Part shown: positions 1 through 8,497 of the stretch, piece by piece | Layout: each line of letters begins with the position of its first letter | How positions within the stretch are numbered: the stretch's first letter is position 1 | Origin: Actinokineospora diospyrosa | GTDB taxonomy: Bacteria > Actinomycetota > Actinomycetes > Mycobacteriales > Pseudonocardiaceae | Length of the DNA: 64,000 bases | Direction of reading: 5' to 3' | Assembly (NCBI RefSeq): GCF_024171925.1 | Contig: NZ_JAMTCO010000005.1 | Coordinates: forward strand, 372,001-436,000 | Made by a program: the position numbers and the translations under genes | Notes under the pieces: generated by a model | Database searches by the model: none | What the model saw: only the letters and a program-made list of their open reading frames with translations | Told to the model about the DNA's origin: nothing

Positions 1-21
1 ATCCCCGACGATGCCCGACCG

Positions 22-128
22 GCTCATAGAGCGGACTCGTCTCACGCGGGGCAGCAACACCCGTAGCGCTGTACGCGGACAGGCCATGCTTTCGGCTTTG
101 CTCTGGTGGGTCCGACGCGGCCCCACCA
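22..128 (+). repeat. decayed copy of the 145-bp palindromic element
   Basis: This stretch follows the same order of blocks as the intact element that starts 10 bases further on: a GCTCATAGAGCGGACT-like left end, then CACCCGTAGCG, GCGGACAGGCC, TTTCGGC and a GGTCC block. Many substitutions and small gaps are present and the right arm is mostly lost, so it can no longer fold as a full hairpin. It is read as an old tandem duplicate. The right boundary is approximate. Confidence 0.5.
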
Positions 129-137
129 CCCCCCTCT

Positions 138-282
138 GCTCGATGGGGCGGACTTGTTTTGCGTGGGGGGACGGCACCCGTAGCGTTTCCTCGCGGCAGG
201 GCCAGTCTTTTCGGCCCCTGCTTTGCGGACCTGCCACGGGTGTCGTAGGGGCCCCGCGCAAAACAAGTTCGCCCCATCGAGC
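138..282 (+). repeat. intact 145-bp palindromic element, copy A
   Basis: The ends are GCTCGATGGGG and CCCCATCGAGC. The whole element folds as one long hairpin in three nested stems. The outer arm runs through GGACTTGTTTTGCG and its complement, the middle stem pairs ACGGCACCCGT with ACGGGTGTCGT, and the tip pairs GCAGGGCC with GGCCCCTGC around AGTCTTTTC. A second copy of the same length lies at 62967-63111 in the opposite orientation. By hand alignment 127 of 145 bases match, and three outer-stem base pairs have changed on both sides. No coding function is supported. It could be a mobile MITE/REP-like element or a structured RNA or DNA site. Confidence 0.88.
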
Positions 283-308
283 CCACCGCACTCCCCGCCA
301 CCCGCGGC

Positions 309-431
309 CACACGGGATACCCGCCCCGCCGAGCCACACGCACTCCCAGCCCAGCGCGGACACACGGATACCTCGCCCCGCCGAGCCAACCGCACTGCCA
401 ACCTGCACCGCGGGATACGCCTCGACAAGCC
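309..431. repeat. degenerate tandem repeat, units of about 45-52 bp
   Basis: Three decaying units begin at 309, 361 and 406. They share CACACGGGATACC, CGCCCCGCCGAGCCA and CCGCACT-type blocks. The array lies between palindromic copy A and the 3' end of the crotonase gene. No gene is seen between position 1 and 440; the remainder is G/C-rich spacer. Confidence 0.6.
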
Positions 432-440
432 ACTTAAAGC

Positions 441-1208
441 TCAGGGCACCCAGCGCGGCTTGCGCTTCTGCGCGAACGCCGTGATGCCCTCCTGGCCTTC
501 CTCACTCGCGAAGAACCCCGCCGACAGCTCCAGCATCCGCGCGAAGTCGGTCGCCATGTCGGCGGGGCGCTCGCGGCGCAGCACCGCCTTGGTGGCCGCC
601 AATGCGATGGGGCCGCCGAGGGCGAGCATCGAGGTGTAGCGGGTGACCTCGGCGTCGAGGTCGGCGCCGGGGACCGCGGAGTTGAGCAGGCCGATCTGGA
701 CCGCTCGGGCCGCGTCGAACTGCTCGCCGGTGAGGAACAGTTCGTGCGCGGCCCTGGGCAGCAGCCGGGGCAGCATGGTGACCGAGATGATCGCCGGGAC
801 CACGCCGATGCGGACCTCGGTCAGCGCGAACGTCGCGGTGTCGGCGGCGACGGCGATGTCGGCCGCGGCGACGATGCCGACGCCACCGGCGCGGGCCGGG
901 CCCGCCAGCTTGGCCACCACGGGCTTGGGGCTGTCCCAGATCTGCTGCAGGATCGCCGGGAACTCCTGGACCCCCTGGGCGGCCGACGACGCGCCGCCTG
1001 CCTCCTTGAGGTCCATGCCCGCGCAGAACACCGGCCCGGTGTGGTCGAGCACGATGACCCGGACGGCGTCGTCGCCGGTCGCGGTGCTCAAGTGCTCGCG
1101 CAGCTCCCGCCGCAGTTGCGCCGACAGCGCGTTGCGGTTGCCGGGGGAGTCCAGGGTGATCGTCGCGACGCCCGCCTCGACCGCGTAGTGCACCAGCTCG
1201 TCTGCCAT
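441..1208 (-). CDS. enoyl-CoA hydratase/isomerase family protein
   Basis: This is a crotonase-fold protein of 255 residues from the ATG at 1208; a GTG at 1217 is an alternative. The N-terminal strand (VATITLDSPGNRNAL), the CAGMDL oxyanion-hole segment and the GPARAGGVGI segment are in their usual order. The Glu in TEVRIG matches one classical catalytic glutamate. The other usual Glu, normally within the GG-x-x-E stretch, is replaced by a hydrophobic residue. Simple hydratase activity is therefore uncertain; an isomerase, lyase or other CoA reaction is possible. Length fits the family. It is not linked to other fatty-acid genes here, so the substrate cannot be named. Confidence 0.85.
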   Translation of the reverse strand: MADELVHYAVEAGVATITLDSPGNRNALSAQLRRELREHLSTATGDDAVRVIVLDHTGPVFCAGMDLKEAGGASSAAQGVQEFPAILQQIWDSPKPVVAKLAGPARAGGVGIVAAADIAVAADTATFALTEVRIGVVPAIISVTMLPRLLPRAAHELFLTGEQFDAARAVQIGLLNSAVPGADLDAEVTRYTSMLALGGPIALAATKAVLRRERPADMATDFARMLELSAGFFASEEGQEGITAFAQKRKPRWVP

Positions 1209-1227
1209 GGCGCCCACCCTAACGGCG

Positions 1228-1683
1228 TCAGTGGTGGTGGTAGGAGTGCACGACGGCGTGACCCTTGCCCCTGCCGATGAGCCACTTGTTCACCGGCACG
1301 GTCAGCGCGAAGGCCACCACCAGCGAGAACGCCAGTGCCAACCAGAACAGCGCGCTGGTCAAGCCCGCGTCCATCGCGCCGGGTACGACGAGCATCACGG
1401 TGTTGTCCAGGACCTCCATCACCGCGATCGACACGGTGTCGGCGGCGAGCGCGATCCGCAGCGCGCGGGCGGCCGGGACGCCCGCGCGCAGGACCGGGCC
1501 GATGGTCAGGGCGTAGCCGAAGCCGAAGGCCAGCGCGATCGCCAGCACGACCGTGGGCAGGGTCGACCAGCCGAGCGCGGTGCCGATCACCATCCCCAGC
1601 ACCTCGCCGATCGCGCAGCCGGTCAAGCAGTGCAGTGTCGCGCTGATCGCCTGCCGCCAGGGGTGCGCCGATGCGTGTTCCAT
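1228..1683 (-). CDS. DUF4396 family membrane protein, probably copper-linked
   Basis: The 151-residue protein has about four hydrophobic segments and ends in a short His-rich tail (HSYHHH). The GCAIGEVLGMVIGTALGW motif and the later DNTVMLVVPGAMDAG and PVNKW stretches are what I recognise as the DUF4396 layout. The function of the family is not established; members are often near copper genes. The start ATG is only 10 bases downstream of a palindrome of the CsoR type, and no ribosome binding site is visible. A leaderless or very short-leader, metal-derepressed transcript is therefore likely. The His-rich tail could bind metal. The family call is by memory of the motif, not by search. Confidence 0.75.
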   Translation of the reverse strand: MEHASAHPWRQAISATLHCLTGCAIGEVLGMVIGTALGWSTLPTVVLAIALAFGFGYALTIGPVLRAGVPAARALRIALAADTVSIAVMEVLDNTVMLVVPGAMDAGLTSALFWLALAFSLVVAFALTVPVNKWLIGRGKGHAVVHSYHHH

Positions 1684-1693
1684 GCAGGCGACT

Positions 1694-1710
1694 ATACCCC
1701 TGGGGGGTAT
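1694..1710 (-). promoter_or_regulatory. CsoR-like operator upstream of the DUF4396 gene
   Basis: The sequence ATACCCCTGGGGGGTAT is a near-perfect inverted repeat with a C-run and G-run centre and AT-rich tips. This is the pattern of CsoR/RcnR-family (copper-sensing) operators in actinobacteria. It ends about 10 bases before the start codon at 1683, where bound repressor would block transcription. No csoR gene is in the window, so the regulator would act in trans. Confidence 0.65.
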
Positions 1711-1774
1711 GTGAACCGCAGGACGCCGGGCAGGCGTCCTGCGGTCTCGGTCACACGGTCAAGCGGTCACCCGG

Positions 1775-2389
1775 CTAGACGACGGTGGTCGTGGTGATCG
1801 CCGGGTTCGGGCTCGGGTAGCAGGACGCGGGCACGTTCACGTTGCCCAGCAGCGGAACCCGCACCACACCGGTCGCGGTGAGCCCGGGGTTGGCGAAGCT
1901 CGTGCCGTACAAGGTGGTCTGGATCGTGCCCGGCGCGCCCGCGGTGAGGTTGAGCGTGATCGTCGGCAGTTCGAACGTGCCGCCGCCGGGGATCGACCCG
2001 GTCGTGGCGAGCGTGGCGACCCCGCCGGACACGGTCAGGGTGGGCGTGCCGACCCCGGAACCACCCGACAGCGAGCTGGACACGTAGGTCGAGTTCGCGG
2101 GCACCGGGACCTTGAACGTCAGGTTCTGCACCGCCACCAGCGTGAACGACCCCACCGTGGACGGGAGCGTGGCCGTCTGGGGGTCGTACACCACGCTGAG
2201 CGAGCCGCCCGAGGCGACGCTCGCGGGCGTGCTCACGTCCAGCGGCTGGGTGAGGGTGGCGGGGTAGGTCGAGCCGAGGGCGGTGGCCTGGCAGGCGTAG
2301 TTCACGGTCACCGGGACGGCGGACGCGGGTGGGGCGAGCGCCACCAGCGGGAGTGCGACGAGGGCGACGACGGACAGGGCGCGCTTCAT
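1775..2389 (-). CDS. secreted hypothetical protein
   Basis: The 204-residue product starts with a clear Sec signal peptide (MKRALSVV, a hydrophobic stretch, then ASA|VPV). The mature part is Ser/Thr/Val-rich with beta-strand-like alternation and only two cysteines, near its two ends (YAC and ASCYPS), which may pair. It ends in a Thr-rich ITTTTVV tail. It resembles actinobacterial cell-surface or secreted proteins of unknown role with an immunoglobulin-like fold, but I cannot name a family. It stands alone: the upstream gene on this strand is about 270 bases away and the downstream one starts beyond a short spacer. Confidence 0.7.
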   Translation of the reverse strand: MKRALSVVALVALPLVALAPPASAVPVTVNYACQATALGSTYPATLTQPLDVSTPASVASGGSLSVVYDPQTATLPSTVGSFTLVAVQNLTFKVPVPANSTYVSSSLSGGSGVGTPTLTVSGGVATLATTGSIPGGGTFELPTITLNLTAGAPGTIQTTLYGTSFANPGLTATGVVRVPLLGNVNVPASCYPSPNPAITTTTVV

Positions 2390-2657
2390 CTGAGCACCTC
2401 AACTTGGCGTGTTGGGAAGGATTCGGCCGCGCGGCCCACTCATCGTTGCGCTGTTCGGCCGAATCGGCAAATGCCCACGCACGTATTCGGTTCAAGGGTG
2501 CTTGTTCACCGCGACGCGGTGGTGGCTCGCCCGTCCATGCGGGCGACCCCCAGCTCGACACATCCGCTCATGGGCCCACCCACACGGTCCAAGCCCGGGA
2601 CCCCCAGCGCGACCGGACCGGCCGCACGGGTGGAAAACCCGCGCCCGTAAGGCAGCG

Positions 2658-3389
2658 CTACGCCGTGCGCTGGGCGGTGGTGGTGACCTCGTCGTAGCGC
2701 TCCAGCACGACAGCGGCCACCGACGCCCCGAGCGGCTCGGCGACCGCGGCGTCCCCGGCCATCGCCCGGACCCGGTCCGGCAGCAGCCCCGGCGCCAAGA
2801 AGTACGACGCGACCGCGATCCGCCGGGCACCCCTGGCCCGCAACGCGGCCGCGGCGGCGGCGACGTCAGGCGTCGCCGCGGACGCGAACGCCGCCCGCAC
2901 CCCGGACCACCCCTGGGTGTGCGCCCACCGCTCCGCGATCTCCACGACCCGCGCGTTGGCCGGTGCGTGGGAGGACCCGGTAGCCGCTAGAACGACTCCC
3001 AGCTCGGGATCCCCCGGCAGCGCCCCGACTTCCGCCAACCGACCCAGCAGAGCCGTTTCCAGCCTGGGATCCGGGCCCAACACGTCGCTCACCGTCGTCG
3101 ACAGGTGAGGCATCCGCCCACGAGCTTCTTCAAGCAGCCCAGGCAGGTCTACCCGCGCGTGGAACGCCCGCCCGAGCAGCAACGGCACTACGACAACCGA
3201 GCGATGCCCTTCGGCATAGAGGCCGGAGAGCACTTCGAGCACCGGCGGCGTCGACAGGTCCAAGAACGCGCCGCGGACGTCCAGCTCGGGACGCAGGGCG
3301 CGAACGGAGTCGATCAGCTCGCCCACGGCGACCGCGGACCTGGGGTCGCGGCTGCCGTGGGCGACACCGACAAGGGGGATCGAGTGCAC
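2658..3389 (-). CDS. sirohydrochlorin chelatase (CbiX/SirB type)
   Basis: The 243-residue protein opens with the chelatase signature LVGVAHGSRDPRS, in which His is the metal-insertion residue. A second GSSHAPAN segment starts the duplicated half, so both CbiX-like domains are present. The family inserts Fe(II) into sirohydrochlorin to make siroheme. It is the last gene of the sulfur operon, six bases after the permease gene, and siroheme is the cofactor of the sulfite reductase encoded at the operon front. This argues for SirB rather than cobalt insertion for B12. The start is GTG at 3389. Confidence 0.88.
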   Translation of the reverse strand: MHSIPLVGVAHGSRDPRSAVAVGELIDSVRALRPELDVRGAFLDLSTPPVLEVLSGLYAEGHRSVVVVPLLLGRAFHARVDLPGLLEEARGRMPHLSTTVSDVLGPDPRLETALLGRLAEVGALPGDPELGVVLAATGSSHAPANARVVEIAERWAHTQGWSGVRAAFASAATPDVAAAAAALRARGARRIAVASYFLAPGLLPDRVRAMAGDAAVAEPLGASVAAVVLERYDEVTTTAQRTA

Positions 3390-3395
3390 TGGTAC

Positions 3396-4307
3396 CTAGC
3401 TCTTCCGGAGCCCGCGGGCGTTGAGCGTGACCTTCTCCAGCGGTGCGAAGACCACCAGTTCGATGCCGACCCCGACGATCAGGATCAGCAGGATGCCGGT
3501 GATCACCATCGGCATGTCGAACAGCGACATGCCGTTGTGCAGGAACTGGCCGAGCCCGTCACCGAGCTCCGGCGACGAGGCGATCAGCTCGGCGGCCATC
3601 AGCGACCGCCAGGAGAACGCCCAGCCCTGCTTCATGCCCGCCAGGTAACCGGGCAGCGCGGCGGGCAGCAGGATGTGCCGCGCGTTGGCGAGCGTGCCCG
3701 CCCCCATCACCTTGCCCACCCGGGGCAGGATCGGCGGGATCTGGTCGATCCCCGCCACCAGGCCGTTGGCGATCGAGGGCACCGCGCCCAGCAGCACCAC
3801 CATGTAGATCGTGGTGTCGGTGAGGCCGAACCAGATCACCGCGGCGGGCACCCAGGCCACCGACGGCAGGCTCTGCAGACCCGACACCAGCGGGCCGATC
3901 GCCGCGCGGACCAGCTTGACCCTGGCCAGCAGCAGCCCGAGCGGGGTCGCGATGCCCAGCGCGATGACGAACCCGATCACCGCCCGGTGCACCGAGGTCC
4001 ACAGGAACTCCCAGACCTGGCCGGTCTCGACCAGGCCCCAGAACACGTCGAACACCGTCGACGGCGACGGCAGCTGGTGCTCGGGCAGCCACGCGGTCGC
4101 CCACACCGCCTGCCACACCACGACGAACAGCACCGCGGCCCCGATCGGCGGCAGCAGCGCCGCGCTGATCCGGCGGGCCCGCGACCGCTGCGGGCCCGAG
4201 GTGGGCGCGTCGAGCGCGTCGAGGCCGCCGATCGCGCCGTCGACCTCCGCGGCGGAGGCCTCCGCCGTCACCTTCTCGTTCTGCGTGGTCTCGTCAAGCC
4301 GCGGCAT
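3396..4307 (-). CDS. ssuC: ABC transporter permease, aliphatic sulfonate/taurine type
   Basis: This inner-membrane permease has 303 residues, about six membrane segments after a polar 50-residue N-terminus, and a BPD_transp_1 domain. The cytoplasmic coupling (EAA) loop is visible around LPAALPGYLAGMKQGWAFSW. It follows the ATPase gene with a 14-base overlap, so the two are translationally coupled. The SsuC/TauC assignment rests on domain layout and on the sulfur-assimilation context; nitrate- or thiamine-precursor-type permeases share the fold. Confidence 0.87.
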   Translation of the reverse strand: MPRLDETTQNEKVTAEASAAEVDGAIGGLDALDAPTSGPQRSRARRISAALLPPIGAAVLFVVVWQAVWATAWLPEHQLPSPSTVFDVFWGLVETGQVWEFLWTSVHRAVIGFVIALGIATPLGLLLARVKLVRAAIGPLVSGLQSLPSVAWVPAAVIWFGLTDTTIYMVVLLGAVPSIANGLVAGIDQIPPILPRVGKVMGAGTLANARHILLPAALPGYLAGMKQGWAFSWRSLMAAELIASSPELGDGLGQFLHNGMSLFDMPMVITGILLILIVGVGIELVVFAPLEKVTLNARGLRKS

Positions 4308-5082
4308 GGGAGCTGATCACCTCCCGCAGCTTGGCGGCGATCGTGTCGACCGCCGCCAGCTCGTCGGACCCGGTGAGCCCGTCGACGTCCCACTGGTCCA
4401 CGACCCGACCGGGCCGCGAGGACAGCAGCACCACGCGCTGGCCCAGCCGGACCGCCTCGCGGACGTCGTGGGTGACGAACACGACCGCGGTCCCGGTCGC
4501 CCGCCACACCCGCAGCAGCTCGGCCTGCAGCAGGTCGCGGGTGATCGCGTCGAGCGCGGAGAACGGCTCGTCCATCAGCATCAGCGCGTGCTTGCCGTCC
4601 GCGGAGCCCTGGATCGCCGAGGCCAGCGAGCGGGCCAGCGCGACCCGCTGGCGCATGCCGCCGGAGAGCTCGTGCGGGCGCTTGCGCCCCGTGCCCTCCA
4701 GCCGCACCAGGCTCAGCAGCTCCTCGACCTTGGCGGCGCGCTCGGCGCGCCCCACCCCGGCCAGGCGCAGCGGCAGTTCGATGTTGCGTTGCACGGTGAG
4801 CCAGGGCATCAGCGCGTGCTCCTGGAACATCACCGCGGGGCGCGAGGTGGTGAGCGTGATCTTGCCCGACGTCGGCTGCTCCAGCCCGGCGATCAGGTTG
4901 AGCAGCGTGGTCTTGCCGCACCCGGAGGCGCCGACCAGGCACACGAACTCCCCTGGTCGCACCGCCAGGTCGATGCCGTCCAACGCGACCACCGCTTGTC
5001 GGCCGGTGCCGAAGACCTTGTGCAGGTCGGCCAACCGGACGGCGACGTCGGTCTCGACCGGCTTCTCCAGTGCGACTGCCAT
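4294..5082 (-). CDS. ssuB: ABC transporter ATP-binding protein, sulfonate/taurine type
   Basis: This is a 262-residue ATPase with Walker A GASGCGKTT, Q-loop MFQEHALMPW, signature LSGGMRQRVA, Walker B ALMLMDEP and the FVTHD switch. These are the complete set for an active ABC ATPase. The ATG at 5082 is preferred over an upstream in-frame start because a GAGGAGAGG ribosome site precedes it. It sits between the substrate-binding lipoprotein gene and the permease gene and energises sulfonate import as a sulfur source. Confidence 0.88.
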   Translation of the reverse strand: MAVALEKPVETDVAVRLADLHKVFGTGRQAVVALDGIDLAVRPGEFVCLVGASGCGKTTLLNLIAGLEQPTSGKITLTTSRPAVMFQEHALMPWLTVQRNIELPLRLAGVGRAERAAKVEELLSLVRLEGTGRKRPHELSGGMRQRVALARSLASAIQGSADGKHALMLMDEPFSALDAITRDLLQAELLRVWRATGTAVVFVTHDVREAVRLGQRVVLLSSRPGRVVDQWDVDGLTGSDELAAVDTIAAKLREVISSHAAA

Positions 5083-5110
5083 CTCGCGCCCCTCTCCTCG
5101 CGCCCGCGTC

Positions 5111-6196
5111 CTACTTCTTGTCCAGGTTCGCCGCGTCAACCGGGGGCTGACCCGCGGCGGCCAGCACCTCGTTGAGCAGCTTCAGGTCCAGGAAGCCCTT
5201 CACGTCGGTTTCCTTCTGGGCGACCTTGGCGGTGACCGCGTCCTTGCTCAGCTGCGGCAGCAGCGCGGCGTACGGGTCGAGGGTGAAGTTGAGGTTGGTG
5301 AACGCGCGGTCGATGGTCGGCGCGCTGAGGTCCTTGCCGGTCAGCGCCTTGAGCTGCGCGTTGACCGCGGTCTTGGCGCCCGCCACGTCCTTCTTGGTGA
5401 CGTCGACGCTGGCCACCAGGCCCTTGAGCAGCGCCTTGACGGTGTCCGGGTGGTCGGCGAGGAAGGTGGTGGACACGATCAGCACGGTGGTCGGGAACTC
5501 GCCGCCGGGCCACAGGTCCTTCTCGTCGAGCAGGACCTTGGCGCCCGCCTCGAGCACCAGCCGCGACGACCACGGCTCGGGCAGCCAGGCCGCCTGCACG
5601 CTGCCCTTCTTGAACTCCTCCAGCGCCAGCGCGTTCTCGGTGTTCTGCACCTTGACCTTGTCGGTCAGCTGCTTGTCGGCGAGCCACTTCTTCAGCGCGA
5701 TGTCCTGGGTGTTGCCCAGCTGCGGGGTCACCACCGTCTTGCCGACCAGGTCCTGCTCGGAGTTGATCTCCGGCTTGACCACCAGCTGCGCGCCGCGCGA
5801 TGCGGTGCCCGCCACCAGCCGCACGGCCTTGCCGTCGGACTTGCCGTAGGCGTTGAGCGAGGGGCCCGAGCCGATGAAGGTCGCGTCGAGCGAGCCGCCG
5901 TAGAGCGCGTTGACGGCGTCGCCACCGGCGTTGAACTTGGTCGGCACCAGCTTGGTGCTGCCCAGCTCCTTGGTGAACAGGCCCTGCTCCAGGCCGATCA
6001 GCGCCGGGGCGTGGGTCACGTTGGGGAAGTACCCCAACCGAAGTTCGGCCGCGGGGCCCTTGCCCGCGCTCTGGGTGCCGCTGCTGGGGGCAGCGGAGCC
6101 GGCATCGCCCGACTCCGCCGCTCGGGAGCAGCCCGCCAGGACGCTGGCGAGGGACAGGGCTACAGCGGCTGCGGCTAAGACGCGGGATCGCTTCAC
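5111..6196 (-). CDS. ssuA: ABC transporter substrate-binding lipoprotein, sulfonate type
   Basis: The 361-residue protein has a lipoprotein signal peptide with lipobox LAGC. The mature protein starts with an NMT1/SsuA-like fold: LRLGYFPNVTHAPALIG, GGDAVNALYGGSLDATFIGSGP and a hinge near PWSSRLVL. The family binds organic sulfonates or related small anions outside the membrane and hands them to the permease. It lies 33 bases after cysN and begins the transporter part of the operon. The exact ligand cannot be read from sequence. Confidence 0.87.
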   Translation of the reverse strand: MKRSRVLAAAAVALSLASVLAGCSRAAESGDAGSAAPSSGTQSAGKGPAAELRLGYFPNVTHAPALIGLEQGLFTKELGSTKLVPTKFNAGGDAVNALYGGSLDATFIGSGPSLNAYGKSDGKAVRLVAGTASRGAQLVVKPEINSEQDLVGKTVVTPQLGNTQDIALKKWLADKQLTDKVKVQNTENALALEEFKKGSVQAAWLPEPWSSRLVLEAGAKVLLDEKDLWPGGEFPTTVLIVSTTFLADHPDTVKALLKGLVASVDVTKKDVAGAKTAVNAQLKALTGKDLSAPTIDRAFTNLNFTLDPYAALLPQLSKDAVTAKVAQKETDVKGFLDLKLLNEVLAAAGQPPVDAANLDKK

Positions 6197-6229
6197 TTCG
6201 GTGGGGCCTTTCCAGGGGGGGAACGGGTG

Positions 6230-7561
6230 TTACGGGCCAGGGGAGACGAGGTCGCCCGAGGTTGTGGGGGTACCGGGGCCGGACAGCGCGGGCAGACCCG
6301 CGCCGACCAGTCCCGCGGCCAACGTGGATCCGTCGGCAGCGTCGATCACGAGGAAGGCGCCGGTGCGCCGGTTGATCGCGTAGTCGTCGACCGGCAGCGG
6401 CTCGGCCGTGCGCACCAGCACCCGGCCGATCTCGTTGAGCGCCAACGACTCCGGGTCGGGGACGGAGGTGAGCTTCTGCTCGTCGAAGCGGGCGTTGAGC
6501 TCGCCGACGATCGCCTGCACCGTCCGGGCGCCGTGCTTGACCAGCACCCGGGCGCCCGCGCGCAGCGGCTTGTCCGACAGCCACGCCAGGGTCGCCTCGA
6601 ACTCCTCCACCGCGACCGGCGCCGCGGCGGCCGCGGCGATCAGGTCACCGCGGGAGATGTCGATGTTGTCGGCGAGCACCAGGGTCACCGAACGGCCCGC
6701 CTCGGCCTCGGCGAGCTCGCCGTCGGCCGTGTCGACCCGGGCGACCGTGGTGCGCAGCCCCGAGGGGAGCACGACCACCTCGTCACCCGGGCGGACGGTG
6801 CCCGCGGCGACCTGGCCCGCGTAACCGCGGTAGTCGGTGTGCTCGGCGGTGTTGGTGCGGATGACGTACTGCACCGGGAAGCGCAGCGGCGCGTCGTGCG
6901 GGTCCGGCTCGACCGGGACCGTCTCCAGGTGCTCGAGCAGCGTCGGACCGGTGTACCAGGGGGTGTGCGCGGAGCGGTCCACCACGTTGTCGCCGACCAG
7001 CGCCGAGACCGGGATGGACAGCACCGAGCCGATCGGGTAGCCCAGCGCGCCCGCGTGGTCGGTGAACTCCTTGGCGATCACCTCGAAGGTGGCCTCGTCG
7101 TAGTCGACCAGGTCGACCTTGTTGACCGCGAGCACCAGCCGGGGCACGCCCAGCAGCGCCAGCACCGCGGCGTGCCTGCGGGTCTGCTCCAGCACCCCCT
7201 TGCGCGCGTCGACCAGCAGCACGGCCAGCTGCGCGGTGGAGGCGCCGGTGACGGTGTTGCGGGTGTACTGCACGTGCCCGGGGGTGTCGGCGAGCACGAA
7301 CGAGCGCTTGGGCGTGGCGAAGTAGCGGTAGGCCACGTCGATGGTGATGCCCTGCTCGCGCTCGGAGCGCAGCCCGTCGACCAGCAGCGACAAGTCCGGA
7401 GTGGACAGTCCCTTGTCCACGCTGGCCCTGTGCACCGCGTCGAGGGTGTCGGCCAGCACGGACTTGGTGTCGTAGAGCAGGCGCCCGACGAGGGTGGACT
7501 TCCCGTCGTCGACGCTGCCCGCGGTGGCCAGGCGAAGCAGGTCCTGGGTGGTGTGTCCCAT
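6230..7561 (-). CDS. cysN: sulfate adenylyltransferase large subunit (GTPase)
   Basis: CysN has 443 residues. The G1 motif GSVDDGKST, G3 DTPGH and G4 NKVD are intact near the N-terminus, followed by EF-Tu-like beta-barrel domains 2 and 3. It couples GTP hydrolysis to formation of adenosine 5'-phosphosulfate by CysD. No fused APS kinase (CysC) domain is present and no separate cysC is seen, which fits direct use of APS by the reductase encoded upstream. The ATG overlaps the cysD stop codon by one base (TAATG). Confidence 0.95.
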   Translation of the reverse strand: MGHTTQDLLRLATAGSVDDGKSTLVGRLLYDTKSVLADTLDAVHRASVDKGLSTPDLSLLVDGLRSEREQGITIDVAYRYFATPKRSFVLADTPGHVQYTRNTVTGASTAQLAVLLVDARKGVLEQTRRHAAVLALLGVPRLVLAVNKVDLVDYDEATFEVIAKEFTDHAGALGYPIGSVLSIPVSALVGDNVVDRSAHTPWYTGPTLLEHLETVPVEPDPHDAPLRFPVQYVIRTNTAEHTDYRGYAGQVAAGTVRPGDEVVVLPSGLRTTVARVDTADGELAEAEAGRSVTLVLADNIDISRGDLIAAAAAAPVAVEEFEATLAWLSDKPLRAGARVLVKHGARTVQAIVGELNARFDEQKLTSVPDPESLALNEIGRVLVRTAEPLPVDDYAINRRTGAFLVIDAADGSTLAAGLVGAGLPALSGPGTPTTSGDLVSPGP

Positions 7562-8484
7562 TAGAAGTAGCCCTCCCGCTTGCGGTCCTCCATGGCGGCC
7601 TCGGAGAGCCGGTCATCGGCGCGGGTGGCCCCGCGCTCGGTGAGCCTGCTCGCCGAGACCTCGGCGATCACCTCGTCGAGGTCGGCCGCCTCGGAACGCA
7701 CGGCACCGGTGCACGACCCGTCGCCGACGGTCCGGTAGCGGACGGTCAGCTCCTCGACGGGCTCGTCGGCACGCGGGCCGAACCACGGACCGGCCGTCAA
7801 CCACATACCGTCGCGCTGGAACACCGCTCGGGTGTGCGCGAAGTAGATGGACGGCAGCTCGATCGCCTCGCGCTTGATGTAGCGCCAGACGTCGAGTTCG
7901 GTCCAGTTGGACAGCGGGAACACACGAACGTGTTCGCCCGCGCGGTGCCTGCCGTTATACAAGTTCCACAGTTCGGGACGCTGACGCCGCGGCTCCCACT
8001 GGCCGAAGGAATTGCGTAGGCTGAAAATTCTTTCTTTCGCCCGGGCGCGCTCCTCGTCGCGGCGCCCACCCCCGAAAACGGCGTCGAACTTGTTGGCGGT
8101 GATGCCGTCCAACAAGGGGACTGTCTGCAAAGGATTTCGCGTTCCGTCCGGGCGCTCCTGCAGCCGACCGTCATCGATGTAGTCCTGCACGCTGGCCACG
8201 ACGAGGCGTAAGCCGTACCGGGCGACCGTCCGGTCGCGAAAGTCGATGACCTCGTCCAGGTTGTGCCCGGTGTCCACGTGCAGTAGCGGGAATGGGACGG
8301 GTGCGGGCCAGAACGCCTTGACCGCCAAGTGAAGTAGTACTGTGGAGTCCTTGCCGCCGGAGAACAGGATCACCGGTCGGTCGAACTCACCCGCCACCTC
8401 CCGGAAGATGTGGATGGCCTCGGATTCCAGGCGCGCCAACGCGTCCAGCGGCGGTTGGGCCCGGTCTGTCTGCTGTGTCGTCAT
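7561..8484 (-). CDS. cysD: sulfate adenylyltransferase small subunit
   Basis: CysD has 307 residues and the PP-loop motif FSGGKDSTVLLHLA that binds ATP. The FGGGRRDEERARAKER and WTELDVW segments of the ATP-sulfurylase PAPS-reductase family follow. It catalyses the adenylyl transfer from ATP to sulfate, with CysN as partner. It lies 13 bases after cysH and overlaps cysN, so the order cysH-cysD-cysN is one transcript. Confidence 0.95.
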   Translation of the reverse strand: MTTQQTDRAQPPLDALARLESEAIHIFREVAGEFDRPVILFSGGKDSTVLLHLAVKAFWPAPVPFPLLHVDTGHNLDEVIDFRDRTVARYGLRLVVASVQDYIDDGRLQERPDGTRNPLQTVPLLDGITANKFDAVFGGGRRDEERARAKERIFSLRNSFGQWEPRRQRPELWNLYNGRHRAGEHVRVFPLSNWTELDVWRYIKREAIELPSIYFAHTRAVFQRDGMWLTAGPWFGPRADEPVEELTVRYRTVGDGSCTGAVRSEAADLDEVIAEVSASRLTERGATRADDRLSEAAMEDRKREGYF

Positions 8485-8497
8485 GTTCCCGTCGCCC

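Noticed and set aside
11-484. Open frames across the palindrome at the left edge
   Set aside because: They read through the hairpin arms on both strands and are the same frames seen in the inverted copy at the right edge.
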